A stretch of DNA of 64,000 nucleotides from Bacteroidales bacterium (GTDB taxonomy: Bacteria > Bacteroidota > Bacteroidia > Bacteroidales > UBA932), in assembly GCA_017561265.1 (NCBI GenBank), contig JAFZDJ010000009.1, positions 31,335 through 95,334 of the forward strand, written 5' to 3'. Shown in pieces: positions 16,582 through 25,593 of the stretch. Positions within the stretch are counted from its first letter, which is position 1, and the number at the start of each line of letters is the position of its first letter. The notes beneath the pieces were generated by a model. The model did no database searches, had not been told where the DNA came from, and saw only the letters and a list, made by a program, of their open reading frames with translations. A program made the position numbers and the translations under genes.

Positions 16582-18318
16582 TCAGTCGATGGTCTTGTCG
16601 ATTGAGAATCGTGTGATCTTTCTGGAAGTGTTCTTCTGAAATTCTACATCTCTGAGCTTCACACGCTTGACAGCCTTGTACGGAGGCATCTTGGCATTAA
16701 GAATCTTGACCTGATCTTCAAAATATGACTGAGGGTCGGTAATTCCCTTGTCTGCAAGCAGGTCTGCATCCGGGAATATCTCCGCCACAATAGTGATCTT
16801 ATCTTTCTGGACACGGCTTTCGCCTGCATAGACAACGACTTCGCTTACGCCCTCAACCTTCTGAAGATCAGCCTCGATCTCCTCAGGATAGACATTCTTG
16901 CCGTTTGAAAGGATGATCAGATTCTTCTTTCGGCCGGTGATGTAGATCCAGCCTTCCTCGTCAAGTTTTCCGTAGTCTCCTGTGTGGAAGAATCCATCCT
17001 TGTCAAAGACTTCAGCTGTCGCTTCCGGATTGTTGTAATAGCCGAGCATCACATTAGGACCCTTGACGCAGATCTCGCCTTCACCGTTCTCATCCGGATT
17101 GTCAATCTTCACCCTGCATGCAAGAATAGGGGTTCCTACGCTGCCCGGTTTCTGATATTTGTTTCTGTTGGCCGATATCAGAGGTGCACATTCGGTGATT
17201 CCATAGCCGTTAAGGATGGTGATTCCAAGGGAATCGAATGTCTTTATGATGTCCTCATCAAGCTTCGCACCTCCGCAGATAACGAGCTCAAGCTTTCCGC
17301 CGAAGGCACTGAGAACGCTTGCAAAAAGTTTCCTTCTTACATCGATGCCTACTTTTCTGAGTGCATCGCTGACCTTCATCATGACTTTAAGCATACCTTC
17401 CTTGCCGGTCTTGCGTGCGGTAGTCCAGATCTTGCGGTTCATGACTTCAAGAAAGGCCGGCACAAGAATGAGATGGGTCGGCTGCTGCTCCCTGATCTCA
17501 TCGCTCACATGCTTGAGACCGCTTGAAATATAGACCTCGCATCCCTGAGAAAGATGTCCCACATAATTGACGGTGGAACCGAAGGTATGATGAGGAGGAA
17601 GGACATGAAGGGTCTTCCTGGTAATATCGAAATTATACATTCCGAGGGTCATGTCAAGGCCTATGTTGGCCTGAGACAGCATCACACCCTTGCCCTTGCC
17701 TGTAGTACCCGATGTGAATACGATGGAAGCTAGCTTGTTGACATCTATCTTATAATCATAATATGAGTTATCTCCTTCGGCATAAAGCTTTCCACCCTTT
17801 GCCTGAAGCGCTGCAAGAGTCGTCTGTGATCTGCCGCCTATGTCCACTCCTTCAAGAGAACCGTCCCGATCGACGGAAATCAGCATTTCAACAGGCTTGA
17901 AGCCTCCTTTATCGAGTATCTCCTTGATCTTGGCTTCCGCAGACTTACCATAAATCACAGCCTTGCATCCGGTGGTGCTGACGATACCGTCAATATCTTC
18001 TGAAGGAAGTTCCTTGTCCACAGGTACGGTAACGGAACCGATGGCCATCACTGCAAAGAAAGAGCAGCACCATCCATATGAGTTTTCGCCCACTATGGCA
18101 ATGTTCTCTTCTCTCAATCCATTGTGTATCAAGGCTGTACCGAGATTCCTCACATCATCGCGCCACTGAGTGAATGAAACTTTCTTCACTTCCTTATCGC
18201 TGTATTTCTCTTTATATGAGATAGCAGTACTGTCAGAAAAATTCTGAGCGGCCTCCTCGACCAGCGAACGCATATCATCAATAAACGTGGTCTTATAAAT
18301 CGGATAATTCTTATTCAT
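16582..18318 (-). CDS. AMP-forming acyl-activating enzyme (long-chain acyl-CoA ligase-like)
   Basis: Enzymes of this family adenylate a fatty acid with ATP and transfer it to CoA (or to an acyl carrier protein). The 578-residue protein shows the P-loop FTSGTTGKGKGV (about 208-219), the A5 motif GYGITE, the A7 motif HTGDYGKLDEEG, and a C-terminal RKITRF lysine region. No signal peptide is present; a peripheral membrane location is usual. It starts divergently from the thioesterase gene at 18446, across a 127-bp spacer with a clear promoter for the latter. With the second ligase at 22144 and the glycine-lipid genes it forms a lipid-metabolism neighbourhood. The chain length of its substrate cannot be read from sequence. 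Confidence 0.9.
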   Translation of the reverse strand: MNKNYPIYKTTFIDDMRSLVEEAAQNFSDSTAISYKEKYSDKEVKKVSFTQWRDDVRNLGTALIHNGLREENIAIVGENSYGWCCSFFAVMAIGSVTVPVDKELPSEDIDGIVSTTGCKAVIYGKSAEAKIKEILDKGGFKPVEMLISVDRDGSLEGVDIGGRSQTTLAALQAKGGKLYAEGDNSYYDYKIDVNKLASIVFTSGTTGKGKGVMLSQANIGLDMTLGMYNFDITRKTLHVLPPHHTFGSTVNYVGHLSQGCEVYISSGLKHVSDEIREQQPTHLILVPAFLEVMNRKIWTTARKTGKEGMLKVMMKVSDALRKVGIDVRRKLFASVLSAFGGKLELVICGGAKLDEDIIKTFDSLGITILNGYGITECAPLISANRNKYQKPGSVGTPILACRVKIDNPDENGEGEICVKGPNVMLGYYNNPEATAEVFDKDGFFHTGDYGKLDEEGWIYITGRKKNLIILSNGKNVYPEEIEADLQKVEGVSEVVVYAGESRVQKDKITIVAEIFPDADLLADKGITDPQSYFEDQVKILNAKMPPYKAVKRVKLRDVEFQKNTSRKITRFSIDKTID

Positions 18319-18397
18319 CTCTTGGGTTTTATCAATATTTGTAAAATCTTATAAATATAGCAACTTTCGAACATATATGGTCATATCCGACCTTTAA

Positions 18398-18428
18398 TTT
18401 GTATCAAATATTGCATTTACTATCTTTG
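18398..18428 (+). promoter_or_regulatory. Promoter of the thioesterase gene
   Basis: TTTG (18398-18401) and TATCTTTG (18421-18428) are spaced by 19 nt, the Bacteroidota pattern. The start codon lies 17 nt after the -7 box, so the leader is very short. Confidence 0.75.
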
Positions 18429-18445
18429 CACTAAGATATAACATT

Positions 18446-18925
18446 ATGAAGAAGATACGCAACCCTTACCAAGGTACAGAAGATCAGGGATACAACTGTT
18501 TTGCATGCTGCCCCAGCAATCCGTTCGGACTGAAGATGGAGTTTTTTGAAGACGGCGACGATATAGTCTGCTTCTGGGAACCCCACCTTAACTTCCAGAG
18601 CTGGATAGGCACACTTCATGGAGGAATCCAAGCCACCCTGCTGGACGAGGCCGGCGGATGGGTTGTCAGCAGGAAGCTCCAGACCACAGGAATGACTACT
18701 CATCTCAACATGAGATACAAGTCTTCCGTTCCTGTCGGCAAAGGTCCTATTGAAATCAGAGCGCGCCTGAAGGAAATGAAGCGTAATTTCGCCTTTATTG
18801 ATGCTGAAATCTCGCATGAAGGCAAAATCTGCTCGACATGTGAGATGGTATATTGCACATTCTCAAAGGATATAGCCAGAAATGAATTCTTTTTCAACGG
18901 CTGCATCCTTGAAGATGAAGCTTGA
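18446..18925 (+). CDS. Hotdog-fold thioesterase (PaaI/4HBT family)
   Basis: This 159-residue protein has the hotdog thioesterase pattern: the short motif LHGGIQATLLDEAGG (about 58-72), with the HGG turn and acidic residue that activate water, then strands with NMRYKSSVPVGKG. Such enzymes hydrolyse acyl-CoA thioesters in the cytosol. The N-terminus carries two close Cys residues in NCFACCP and resembles the UPF/PaaI subfamily of Bacteroidota. It lies between an acyl-CoA ligase and glycine-lipid genes, divergent from the former and convergent with the latter, so it could recycle or limit their acyl-CoA. The substrate is unknown. Confidence 0.85.
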   Translation: MKKIRNPYQGTEDQGYNCFACCPSNPFGLKMEFFEDGDDIVCFWEPHLNFQSWIGTLHGGIQATLLDEAGGWVVSRKLQTTGMTTHLNMRYKSSVPVGKGPIEIRARLKEMKRNFAFIDAEISHEGKICSTCEMVYCTFSKDIARNEFFFNGCILEDEA

Positions 18926-18951
18926 TCAGACTTGCATGCGAAGGCCGTAAA

Positions 18952-19884
18952 TCAGGCAAAGAATGAGGCAATGTATCTATCGTATTTGTCTTTATAGAGG
19001 TCGGCGATGGTGATGATCATCGCTGTGTCATAACAGTCTCCGAAATCAGGGTCGAAGGTCGTGCCGAAGGTCTTCATCGTATCAGAAAGACCTATGTACG
19101 AGTGGATGAGCGGCGGAATGGTGTCGCCCATGGACTTGACATAGTTGTTCAGAATCTGATAATTTTCCTTGTAGTTCGCGCCTGTGAACATTTCATCGAA
19201 CATGGCAGCCTGCTCTTCTGTCCAAAGTTCCGGATTCTTCGACGTGATAAGTCCTTCCCTGTCTCCGAAAGATTTGTCAAGATAGTAGATCATTGCCTTA
19301 CGGCTGAGTTCCGGGCTCGAGCTGTAGATGGTGACTTTGCCGGAAAGATATTTCACGGAAGGGTCGGTTGCTACGAGTCCGCCGATTCCGTCCCACAGAT
19401 TGTCAAGTGCGAAAAGAGCCTTCCTGCCCATCTGAGCAGACTGATACTTAGGCTGCACGAATGCACGGGCCATTTCTATGCAGTATGGGAAATATTCGTC
19501 AATGAATTTCTGAGAAAAGTCGAAAAGATGCTCGGTATTGACATATGGCTGGCCATTTTCATGGAACGATGCCATTGACCATCTGGTAAAACGGTAGCCT
19601 CCGATAATCTCATCGGCCTCCGGATTCCATACTACGAGCTGGAAGCAGGCCTTGTCTTCAAGATCGAAATGGTCAAGATCACAAGGTGTACCGCTACCTC
19701 CACCGACTGCCCTGAAGGAAACTTCACGAAGACGTCCTATCTCCTTGAGCACATTCGGAGCGTTCTCATTATTGACTACATATATATCGTTGTTTCCCCT
19801 GTTTGTATGACGGAGAAAAGTCTTTTCATTGAGTTCGCTCTTGAGAAGCGCAACATCGATAGGATCAATGATAGGTGGAATCAT
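18952..19884 (-). CDS. glsB: GlsB-like N-acyltransferase for glycine lipid synthesis
   Basis: GlsB joins a 3-hydroxy fatty acid from acyl carrier protein to glycine, the first step to the glycine lipids of Bacteroidales membranes. The protein has the GNAT-type fold of the ornithine-lipid enzyme OlsB (Acetyltransf_5): EIGRLREVSFRAVGGGSG, QLVVWNPEADEIIGGYRF, and EMARAFVQPKYQ. I place the start at the ATG 19882-19884 (M-I-P-P-I-I-D-P), 4 bp after the glsA stop; the longer open frame would overlap glsA by 47 bp and adds no family sequence. The product is 310 residues. The pair glsA-glsB is adjacent here as in Bacteroides. Confidence 0.87.
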   Translation of the reverse strand: MIPPIIDPIDVALLKSELNEKTFLRHTNRGNNDIYVVNNENAPNVLKEIGRLREVSFRAVGGGSGTPCDLDHFDLEDKACFQLVVWNPEADEIIGGYRFTRWSMASFHENGQPYVNTEHLFDFSQKFIDEYFPYCIEMARAFVQPKYQSAQMGRKALFALDNLWDGIGGLVATDPSVKYLSGKVTIYSSSPELSRKAMIYYLDKSFGDREGLITSKNPELWTEEQAAMFDEMFTGANYKENYQILNNYVKSMGDTIPPLIHSYIGLSDTMKTFGTTFDPDFGDCYDTAMIITIADLYKDKYDRYIASFFA

Positions 19885-19888
19885 AACT

Positions 19889-20734
19889 TTACATATTTGG
19901 CGTACAACCATTGTCCAAGGATAATTCCTTGACATTATTTTTCACGAAGTCGGCCCATTGCATGTCTGTGCGGGTTCCGTCGAAAGATGCATAAGGAAGA
20001 GGCTTGCCGAAGGTTATGACGAACTCTTCCCCGGCCTTATTGAACAATTCGTCAACAAGGAAGAGCATGCCGATATTCATCTTGAGCTTCAATGTCCTGC
20101 TGAGCCAGCTCAGGAAGAAATACCATTTCGAATTGTGCCCGGATATATGTACCGGCACGACATCGCGCTCGTATTTGCGTGCCTGGGTAATGAACATCTT
20201 TTTCCAAGGCATCTCGGTGATCACTCCCTTGAATGTCCTTGCACAAAGTCCTGCAGGAAACACAAGTACCTGACAATCAGACTCGAACATCTGGGCAAAC
20301 CTATCTGCTATGTCGCGGTTCTGCCTGCCGCTCTGAACCTTGACAGGAACGAAAAACTCCTGTAAAGGCTTCATGTTGTAGAGTATCTGATTTGCAGGAA
20401 CCTTGAATCCGTCTCCATAAATGCGCTTGAACACGGAGCCGATGATCAGGGCTTCCGGGCCACCAAGAGGATGATTGCAGGCAAATATATATTTCTTCGA
20501 AAGGTCAAGGTTCTCCTCTCCGCGAACCTTATAGGTTATGCCGACATAATCCAGAGCCTCATCAAAGAAACCTGCCCCGGCATAATGTTCCGCCTTCATG
20601 ATGCAATCATTGATCTGATCCATATGAAGGCGATTTCTGAGGAACCTTTTCACGAATCCGGGCAGTTTTGCCGACATCTTCGCTCCAAGGATCTCATCCA
20701 TATCAAGAAGATAATCAGTTCTGTCCTTTGACAT
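19889..20734 (-). CDS. glsA: GlsA-like O-acyltransferase for glycine lipid synthesis
   Basis: GlsA adds a second acyl chain to the hydroxyl of the N-acyl glycine made by GlsB. The 281-residue protein belongs to the PlsC/LPLAT family: NHPLGGPEA (about residues 87-95) replaces the usual NHxxxxD box, and FPAGLCAR is the glycerol-phosphate-type second box. No long membrane helix is evident; peripheral attachment to the inner membrane is expected. It overlaps the permease gene upstream by 20 bp and precedes glsB by 4 bp, so all three should be translated from one message. I assign the gene by the glsB neighbour and by family resemblance. Confidence 0.85.
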   Translation of the reverse strand: MSKDRTDYLLDMDEILGAKMSAKLPGFVKRFLRNRLHMDQINDCIMKAEHYAGAGFFDEALDYVGITYKVRGEENLDLSKKYIFACNHPLGGPEALIIGSVFKRIYGDGFKVPANQILYNMKPLQEFFVPVKVQSGRQNRDIADRFAQMFESDCQVLVFPAGLCARTFKGVITEMPWKKMFITQARKYERDVVPVHISGHNSKWYFFLSWLSRTLKLKMNIGMLFLVDELFNKAGEEFVITFGKPLPYASFDGTRTDMQWADFVKNNVKELSLDNGCTPNM

Positions 20735-22088
20735 AGCTCTTTCTGATGATGAAATAGAAGAAGAAACCTATTGCTATCCATACCAGTAGCACCACGCGGC
20801 TCTGGAATGAAAGATATCCAGGCATTCCAGGAATGATGAGAAGCGAGAGGAAGAAGAGCGAGAAGAGACATCCGAGAATACCGAATACAGTATATTTCCT
20901 GCTTCCGTTCCTATGTCCGATGATGGCAGCCGAAGCCGTAGTATACGCAAAAACGATGGCTGCTCCAACGCTTGTCATATCTACGATCCACAGAAGGATC
21001 TCGCGACCGAACCATGGAGCAAAAAGACTCATTGCCATAGTAAAAAGAATGGCATTGACCGGAGTTCCATATTTCGGAGAAAGTCTTTCGAACCATTTAG
21101 GAAGGCTTCCTTCCTTTGCCATGGCATACATAAGTCTTGATGTGGAAATATAGAAGGCATTCATTCCGGACACCACAGCACAGAACATCGCTATGCCGAG
21201 AACGATTATTCCGGCCAGACCCAAGGTATTTCTCACTACATAACCGGTAGGCCAGTTGTTTCTCTGAGCAAGCAGATCCTGCCAAGGCTCCACACCTACT
21301 GCCGTAACGGCACATATGGCGATATACAGGACAGCTGCCATCATGATGGCTGTGATCATTATGGACGTAGACTTCTTATGACTGAAGTTGTACTCTTCAG
21401 CACTCTGAGGAATGCAGTCGAAGCCGATGAAGGCCCATGGAGCCATGGCTACGATGCTGAATACACCTTTCCACCATCTTCTTCCGTCAGGGAAACCTGG
21501 CGCCAGATTGCTCCAGTCAGCAATGCTGAAGACCAGGAAAGTCACCACAAAGATACATCCCACAAGTGTCAGAGCGATTGCCGTCTGCATCCAGGCAGCC
21601 TGCTTGATGCCTCTGATATTGATCAACGCCATTATGATGATTGCAGCTGAAGCCAGTACGACCTCACCTGCATATACATCCCAGCCTGCAATCTCATAAA
21701 GAAGTCCCTGTTGGACTATTCCCGGAAAGAGGTAACGGCTTATGAGTGCCAATGCTGTGGCATTCAACGGGATGAGACTCCAGTAGGCAAGAATCATGGC
21801 CCATCCGCATACGAATGCATTCCTCTTGCCTATGGCTTCCTTTGTATAGACAAATTCACCTCCGCTGATCGGAAATTTCCTTATAAGATAGCCGTAACTT
21901 ACAGCAATCACGATGATAAGCAGAGCTCCTATGAGCATACCTGCCGCAGTACCGGCCGGACCTGCCTTCGGAAGGAAAGCCGTTCCAGGCAGGACAAAGC
22001 AACCCCATCCGATGATGGCTCCAAGGGCAAGCCCCCAGACATCGATCGGACGCATCACTTTCTTCAGTTTTAAAGGTTTATCTGACAT
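20715..22088 (-). CDS. APC-family amino acid permease
   Basis: This 457-residue inner-membrane protein has about 12 hydrophobic helices. The first holds the APC substrate loop GAIIGWGCFVLPG (about residues 18-30), the unwound helix that binds the amino-acid backbone; SGGEFVYTKEAIGKRNAF follows. Its 3' end overlaps glsA by 20 bp. That coupling suggests, without proof, that it delivers an amino acid (glycine would fit) to the glycine-lipid enzymes. Other substrates remain possible because APC transporters cannot be assigned from motifs alone. Confidence 0.88.
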   Translation of the reverse strand: MSDKPLKLKKVMRPIDVWGLALGAIIGWGCFVLPGTAFLPKAGPAGTAAGMLIGALLIIVIAVSYGYLIRKFPISGGEFVYTKEAIGKRNAFVCGWAMILAYWSLIPLNATALALISRYLFPGIVQQGLLYEIAGWDVYAGEVVLASAAIIIMALINIRGIKQAAWMQTAIALTLVGCIFVVTFLVFSIADWSNLAPGFPDGRRWWKGVFSIVAMAPWAFIGFDCIPQSAEEYNFSHKKSTSIMITAIMMAAVLYIAICAVTAVGVEPWQDLLAQRNNWPTGYVVRNTLGLAGIIVLGIAMFCAVVSGMNAFYISTSRLMYAMAKEGSLPKWFERLSPKYGTPVNAILFTMAMSLFAPWFGREILLWIVDMTSVGAAIVFAYTTASAAIIGHRNGSRKYTVFGILGCLFSLFFLSLLIIPGMPGYLSFQSRVVLLVWIAIGFFFYFIIRKSYVKGQN

Positions 22089-22143
22089 TGATTCAAATTT
22101 AGACTCTCATTTGAGTCTACTAAGGTAGAAAAATATTTGCAAA

Positions 22144-23829
22144 TTAGCGCTTATTTCTCTTTTCTTCTTCAACTGTAGGGGCAGATTCCTTGTATTTGAA
22201 GCGACGGATTTTCTGTGTAGCAGTCTTTTCAAAAGGCTCCTTCATCACCTCAACAGAGCTTACCTGAGAAGACTTATTTACATTTTTATTGGTGATACTC
22301 AATATCTTAGCCTTCCATCCGTCAAGTTTTTCATAGAGCTTATCCTCGCCGACCTTGTCCCATTCGATAAAATTGTCCATCGGCTGAACAAGAGCCACAA
22401 GCCGGCCGTCTCTTTCCACGACAATAGACTCGCTAACACCCTCGACATTGTTGAGAACGTTCTCAATCTCTTCAGGATAGATGTTTTCTCCCGACGGTCC
22501 GAGGATCATGTTGCTGTTTCTTCCTTTTATATAGAAGCGTCCCTTCTCATCCTGTACGGCAATGTCACTTGTGCGGAACCATCCGTCTTCGGTGAATACA
22601 CTCTTGGTACGCACAGGATCCTTGTAGTATCCGAGCATCACGTTAGGGCCCTTTGCTACGACCTCCCCCTCACCTGTCTCCGGATTCACATTATGAAGTT
22701 TGAGCTTCACATTATAGACAGGGTATCCGAACGATCCGACAGTCCTCCAGCCATGCATGGCATAGCCTATCAAAGGAGATGTTTCAGTCAAGCCATAGCC
22801 TATGGCATACGGGAACTTGGCCTTGAGGAGAAAGTTCTCGACTTCCGGATCGAGCTTGGCACCGCCGATTCCATAGAAGGTCACGCAACCACCGAAGGTC
22901 TTCTTCAATTTCATGCCTATTATCCTGCACATCAAGCCGTTCATATGCTCATTCATCCAGCTGAGGGTGCGGCTCTTCTTTATTGTCGGAAGCACGCTTC
23001 CCTTATAGACCTTCTCGATGATCATCGGTACAGTGAGCATGGTTGTAGGCTTCACTATCTTCATGGCCTTAAGGAGAAGCGTTGCTGCCGGTGGTTTAGG
23101 CAGATAATATACTGTCGAGCCTGTATACATAGGATACAGCATACCAAGAGTCATTTCCAGAACATGCGCCATCGGAAGAACCGAAAGCCATCTGTCCTTA
23201 TCGTCCCTTTTGCAGGAATGGTAGCATGTTATGACATTAGACGCAAGATTTCTATGGCTCAGAACCACTCCTTTGGCATTGCCTGTCGTTCCTGATGTAT
23301 ATATGATAGCTGCGATATCATCAGGAGTAGGTGCCGCCGTCCTTCCGTCACAGGTGAATTTCTCATCATCAGCCTTCAGCACCTCAAATGTGTCGAGATC
23401 GATGACAAGGGTCATTCTGTCCCTGACCTCCTGACTCACCTTCGAAGCAAGTCTCTGAGATACGAATATGACCTTGCTTTCAGAATGATTGATGATGTTG
23501 GCCACCTCATTTTCCGAACTGTCGGGAAGGATCGGAATGGAGATTCTTCCGAATGGAACAGTTGCAAAGAAAGCTACCGACCAGTTAGGCATGCTCTGCG
23601 AGAAAATTGCGACCTTATCCCCTACGCCTATTCCGTACTGGGTGAGCTTCTTTGAAAGAGCATCACACTTGTTCTTGAAAGAAGAGAAGGTGTATCCACC
23701 TTCCTTGGTGTCATACCACTGGGTATACTGCTTCTTCGAATAAACCGTAGTTGCATAGTCATATAGTTTTGCGAGGGTGTCGACATACTTCTCCCTCATC
23801 TTCTGCATTCTTTTATACACCTGAATCAT
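22144..23829 (-). CDS. AMP-forming acyl-activating enzyme, second copy
   Basis: A 561-residue adenylating enzyme of the long-chain acyl-CoA ligase family: P-loop IYTSGTTGNAKGVVLSHRN (about 176-194), GYGLTETSPL, WFRTSDIA, and the C-terminal QKIRRFKY lysine motif. It differs clearly from the first ligase at 16582, so the two probably act on different acids or partners. The start at 23829 follows the stop of a 36-codon gene by 3 bp, which supports it over internal ATGs at codons 8 and 11. It belongs to the same lipid neighbourhood as glsA/glsB. Confidence 0.9.
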   Translation of the reverse strand: MIQVYKRMQKMREKYVDTLAKLYDYATTVYSKKQYTQWYDTKEGGYTFSSFKNKCDALSKKLTQYGIGVGDKVAIFSQSMPNWSVAFFATVPFGRISIPILPDSSENEVANIINHSESKVIFVSQRLASKVSQEVRDRMTLVIDLDTFEVLKADDEKFTCDGRTAAPTPDDIAAIIYTSGTTGNAKGVVLSHRNLASNVITCYHSCKRDDKDRWLSVLPMAHVLEMTLGMLYPMYTGSTVYYLPKPPAATLLLKAMKIVKPTTMLTVPMIIEKVYKGSVLPTIKKSRTLSWMNEHMNGLMCRIIGMKLKKTFGGCVTFYGIGGAKLDPEVENFLLKAKFPYAIGYGLTETSPLIGYAMHGWRTVGSFGYPVYNVKLKLHNVNPETGEGEVVAKGPNVMLGYYKDPVRTKSVFTEDGWFRTSDIAVQDEKGRFYIKGRNSNMILGPSGENIYPEEIENVLNNVEGVSESIVVERDGRLVALVQPMDNFIEWDKVGEDKLYEKLDGWKAKILSITNKNVNKSSQVSSVEVMKEPFEKTATQKIRRFKYKESAPTVEEEKRNKR

Positions 23830-23832
23830 ATT

Positions 23833-23943
23833 CTAGTATTTAGTTTGATATTTTCCTTTGATCTTACGGACGCACCAGGTCATCACACCCAGTGCAATCA
23901 GCATCAATGTCATCATGATAAATAAAAACAATATACGGTACAT
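23833..23943 (-). CDS. 36-residue single-pass membrane protein coupled to the acyl-CoA ligase
   Basis: An ATG at 23941-23943 opens a 36-codon frame ending at TAG 23833-23835, 3 bp before the ligase start. The product begins M-Y-R-I-L-F-L-F, is hydrophobic through about residue 23 (methionine- and leucine-rich), and ends in a basic tail (V-R-K-I-K-G-K-Y). It is a textbook small membrane protein: one helix, positive end in the cytoplasm. The tight spacing suggests translational coupling with the ligase, which it might tether to the membrane. No homologue is known to me. Confidence 0.6.
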   Translation of the reverse strand: MYRILFLFIMMTLMLIALGVMTWCVRKIKGKYQTKY

Positions 23944-24110
23944 ATCTTATCCATTACATTTCGGGGTGCAAAATTATAACAAGATAGCCTACGATGATAA
24001 AATATGTTGCAGGTATGAATATAAAGAGGTGAATGACGATATTTAGGGATAAAATGCCATATTTAGGGATGTTTGACATTTTTTCATACATTTGTCCCTG
24101 TATTTCGGGT

Positions 24111-24550
24111 ATGAAGACAAACAGTACAGGCAAGATTATCCTCTCCGGAGCAAGCACTATAATGCACTCACTGATAGTGCCGGTATTCGTGCTTCTTTTT
24201 ACAATATACTACAGGCCGTACGGGGTATACGACGTGCTTCATATGGAGCATGCTTCCTTTGCATTCAACGCTACAATCCTGTTCAGGAAGATAACTCCCT
24301 CATCCGCTTTCATGACGAATATGGCAAGCTTCGGTTCGTGATTGCTCCTGACGTCTTGATTTTCATAAAATCTGAAGACAATTATGTCCAGATCCACTAT
24401 CTGGATAAGGGAAGACCGAAGAAGTTCATATTGCGTTCTTCCATGAGGGCATTGGAGGAGACCCTGGAAAAGCACGGACTGGTACGCTGCCACAGATCAT
24501 ATTTCATAAATCCGTCATTCATAAGGATTGTACATAGCGATTTCCCGTAA
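24111..24550 (+). pseudogene. Broken LytTR-family regulator
   Basis: From the ATG at 24111 the frame encodes a polar start and one membrane helix (H-S-L-I-V-P-V-F-V-L-L-F). Just after A-F-N-A-T-I-L the coding content moves to another frame, which continues as a LytTR DNA-binding domain (RFVIAPDVLIFIKSEDNYV, then VRCHRSYFINP) and stops at 24550. In intact relatives several membrane helices separate these parts, and the domain continues past INP. So this copy appears to have an internal deletion with a frame change near 24270 and a lost C-terminus. LytTR proteins of this type usually regulate transcription from the membrane. Confidence 0.7.
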
Positions 24551-24626
24551 ATATCAGGATGCTATTACCAAACTATTATAAAAAAGGATTGGTTTGCACC
24601 AAATTTGCTTATATTTGTCTCCCGAA

Positions 24627-25007
24627 ATGAAAAATCTGCTGAAATATCTGGTATTCTTCATTGCTGCGGCCATTTTCCAGAACAGTACGGAAGCTTCCGT
24701 AACATCGGTTGAGGGAAAGGGCATGACAGATATGTCTTTCATAGAAGAATCCTGTCATTCAAGCATTTCAGAAACAGATTCTGAACTCTGCCTGCCACGT
24801 CAGGTCTCATTCGCCAATTCTTTTCGCGCACAGAGCACAGTCAGAAGGACAAATACGGTTCATAGAAGCAACTTCGAATTCGCGAAGGCCGGAAAGATCA
24901 TCAACGCAGGACTGAGATACAGCATTCAGCATCAATCGATTATAATTCACTCCTCCCTCATGCAGCCGTCACATAGGCTGCTATCTTTGGGCAGGCTTAT
25001 CATTTAG
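24627..25007 (+). CDS. Small exported protein of unknown function
   Basis: The ATG at 24627 opens 126 codons. The first about 24 residues (M-K-N-L-L-K-Y-L-V-F-F-I-A-A-A) form a signal peptide. The mature part has ELCLPRQVSFANS and NTVHRSNFEFAKAGKIIN, a pattern I recall from small hypothetical proteins in Bacteroides; no function is known to me. A TATATTTG at 24610-24617 could be its -7 box, although no well-placed -33 box is seen. It directly follows the broken LytTR gene. Confidence 0.55.
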   Translation: MKNLLKYLVFFIAAAIFQNSTEASVTSVEGKGMTDMSFIEESCHSSISETDSELCLPRQVSFANSFRAQSTVRRTNTVHRSNFEFAKAGKIINAGLRYSIQHQSIIIHSSLMQPSHRLLSLGRLII

Positions 25008-25132
25008 CATAAAGTATTTTATATGATCCGCGACATTTCCTTTTTCAGGGAGATGCCGCTTGTTCTGTCATACAGACCGCATCGGCTTCAACAAAGCCGT
25101 GCATAATCACATGCATTATAAAATACAACTAA

Positions 25133-25591
25133 ATGATAAAAAACATGGAAAAGACATTCATCAGAGTACGCTCGACAAAAGACATAGCTATATTCTCAAC
25201 CCTCATCATCATCGGAGCGGTCCTTATCGCATTACCTACAGGAACTGCAGTCAACATCACCGGTTTCTTCCTGATATTTGCAGGAATAATCCTCGCCTTT
25301 GTCCTCCGATCAGCTTACAAGGACACTGACACGGGAATAAAATTCAAGAAGAACGAGCTTTATTTCCAGCAGGCCATGAATGCCCCTATCTCAGCGGCAC
25401 TGGCATCAAAGCCTGAGTCCATCGACCTCACTGAGGAAGACAAAGGTAACGCGGTAAGACTTGACGTGTACTACAGCAAAGCATCCGGAAAGGCTTATCT
25501 CCAGCTTTTCGAATATATTCCATATAAATATGAGCCTTGCTCGAAAATGTATGAACACGAAATCATCAAAGTAGGCAAACTCATCAAATAG
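25133..25591 (+). CDS. Small membrane protein with two helices
   Basis: This 152-residue protein has two hydrophobic helices (about 20-38 and 43-60) joined by a short turn, then a soluble C-terminal part of about 90 residues with charged strands. Either ATG at 25133 or 25145 could start it. No named family is recognised. The antiporter gene starts 2 bp after its stop, so it is probably translated with it; a regulatory or accessory role for the transporter is inference. Confidence 0.7.
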   Translation: MIKNMEKTFIRVRSTKDIAIFSTLIIIGAVLIALPTGTAVNITGFFLIFAGIILAFVLRSAYKDTDTGIKFKKNELYFQQAMNAPISAALASKPESIDLTEEDKGNAVRLDVYYSKASGKAYLQLFEYIPYKYEPCSKMYEHEIIKVGKLIK

Positions 25592-25593
25592 CT

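Noticed and set aside
23954..24157. 67-codon reverse hydrophobic frame upstream of the LytTR remnant
   Set aside because: Hydrophobicity comes from AT-rich DNA; it has no ribosome site and overlaps the start of the remnant.
24593..24617. Full promoter TTTG plus TATATTTG before the small exported protein gene
   Set aside because: The spacing is only 13 nt, too short for the 19-nt pattern seen at the tRNA promoters; only the -7 box is kept.
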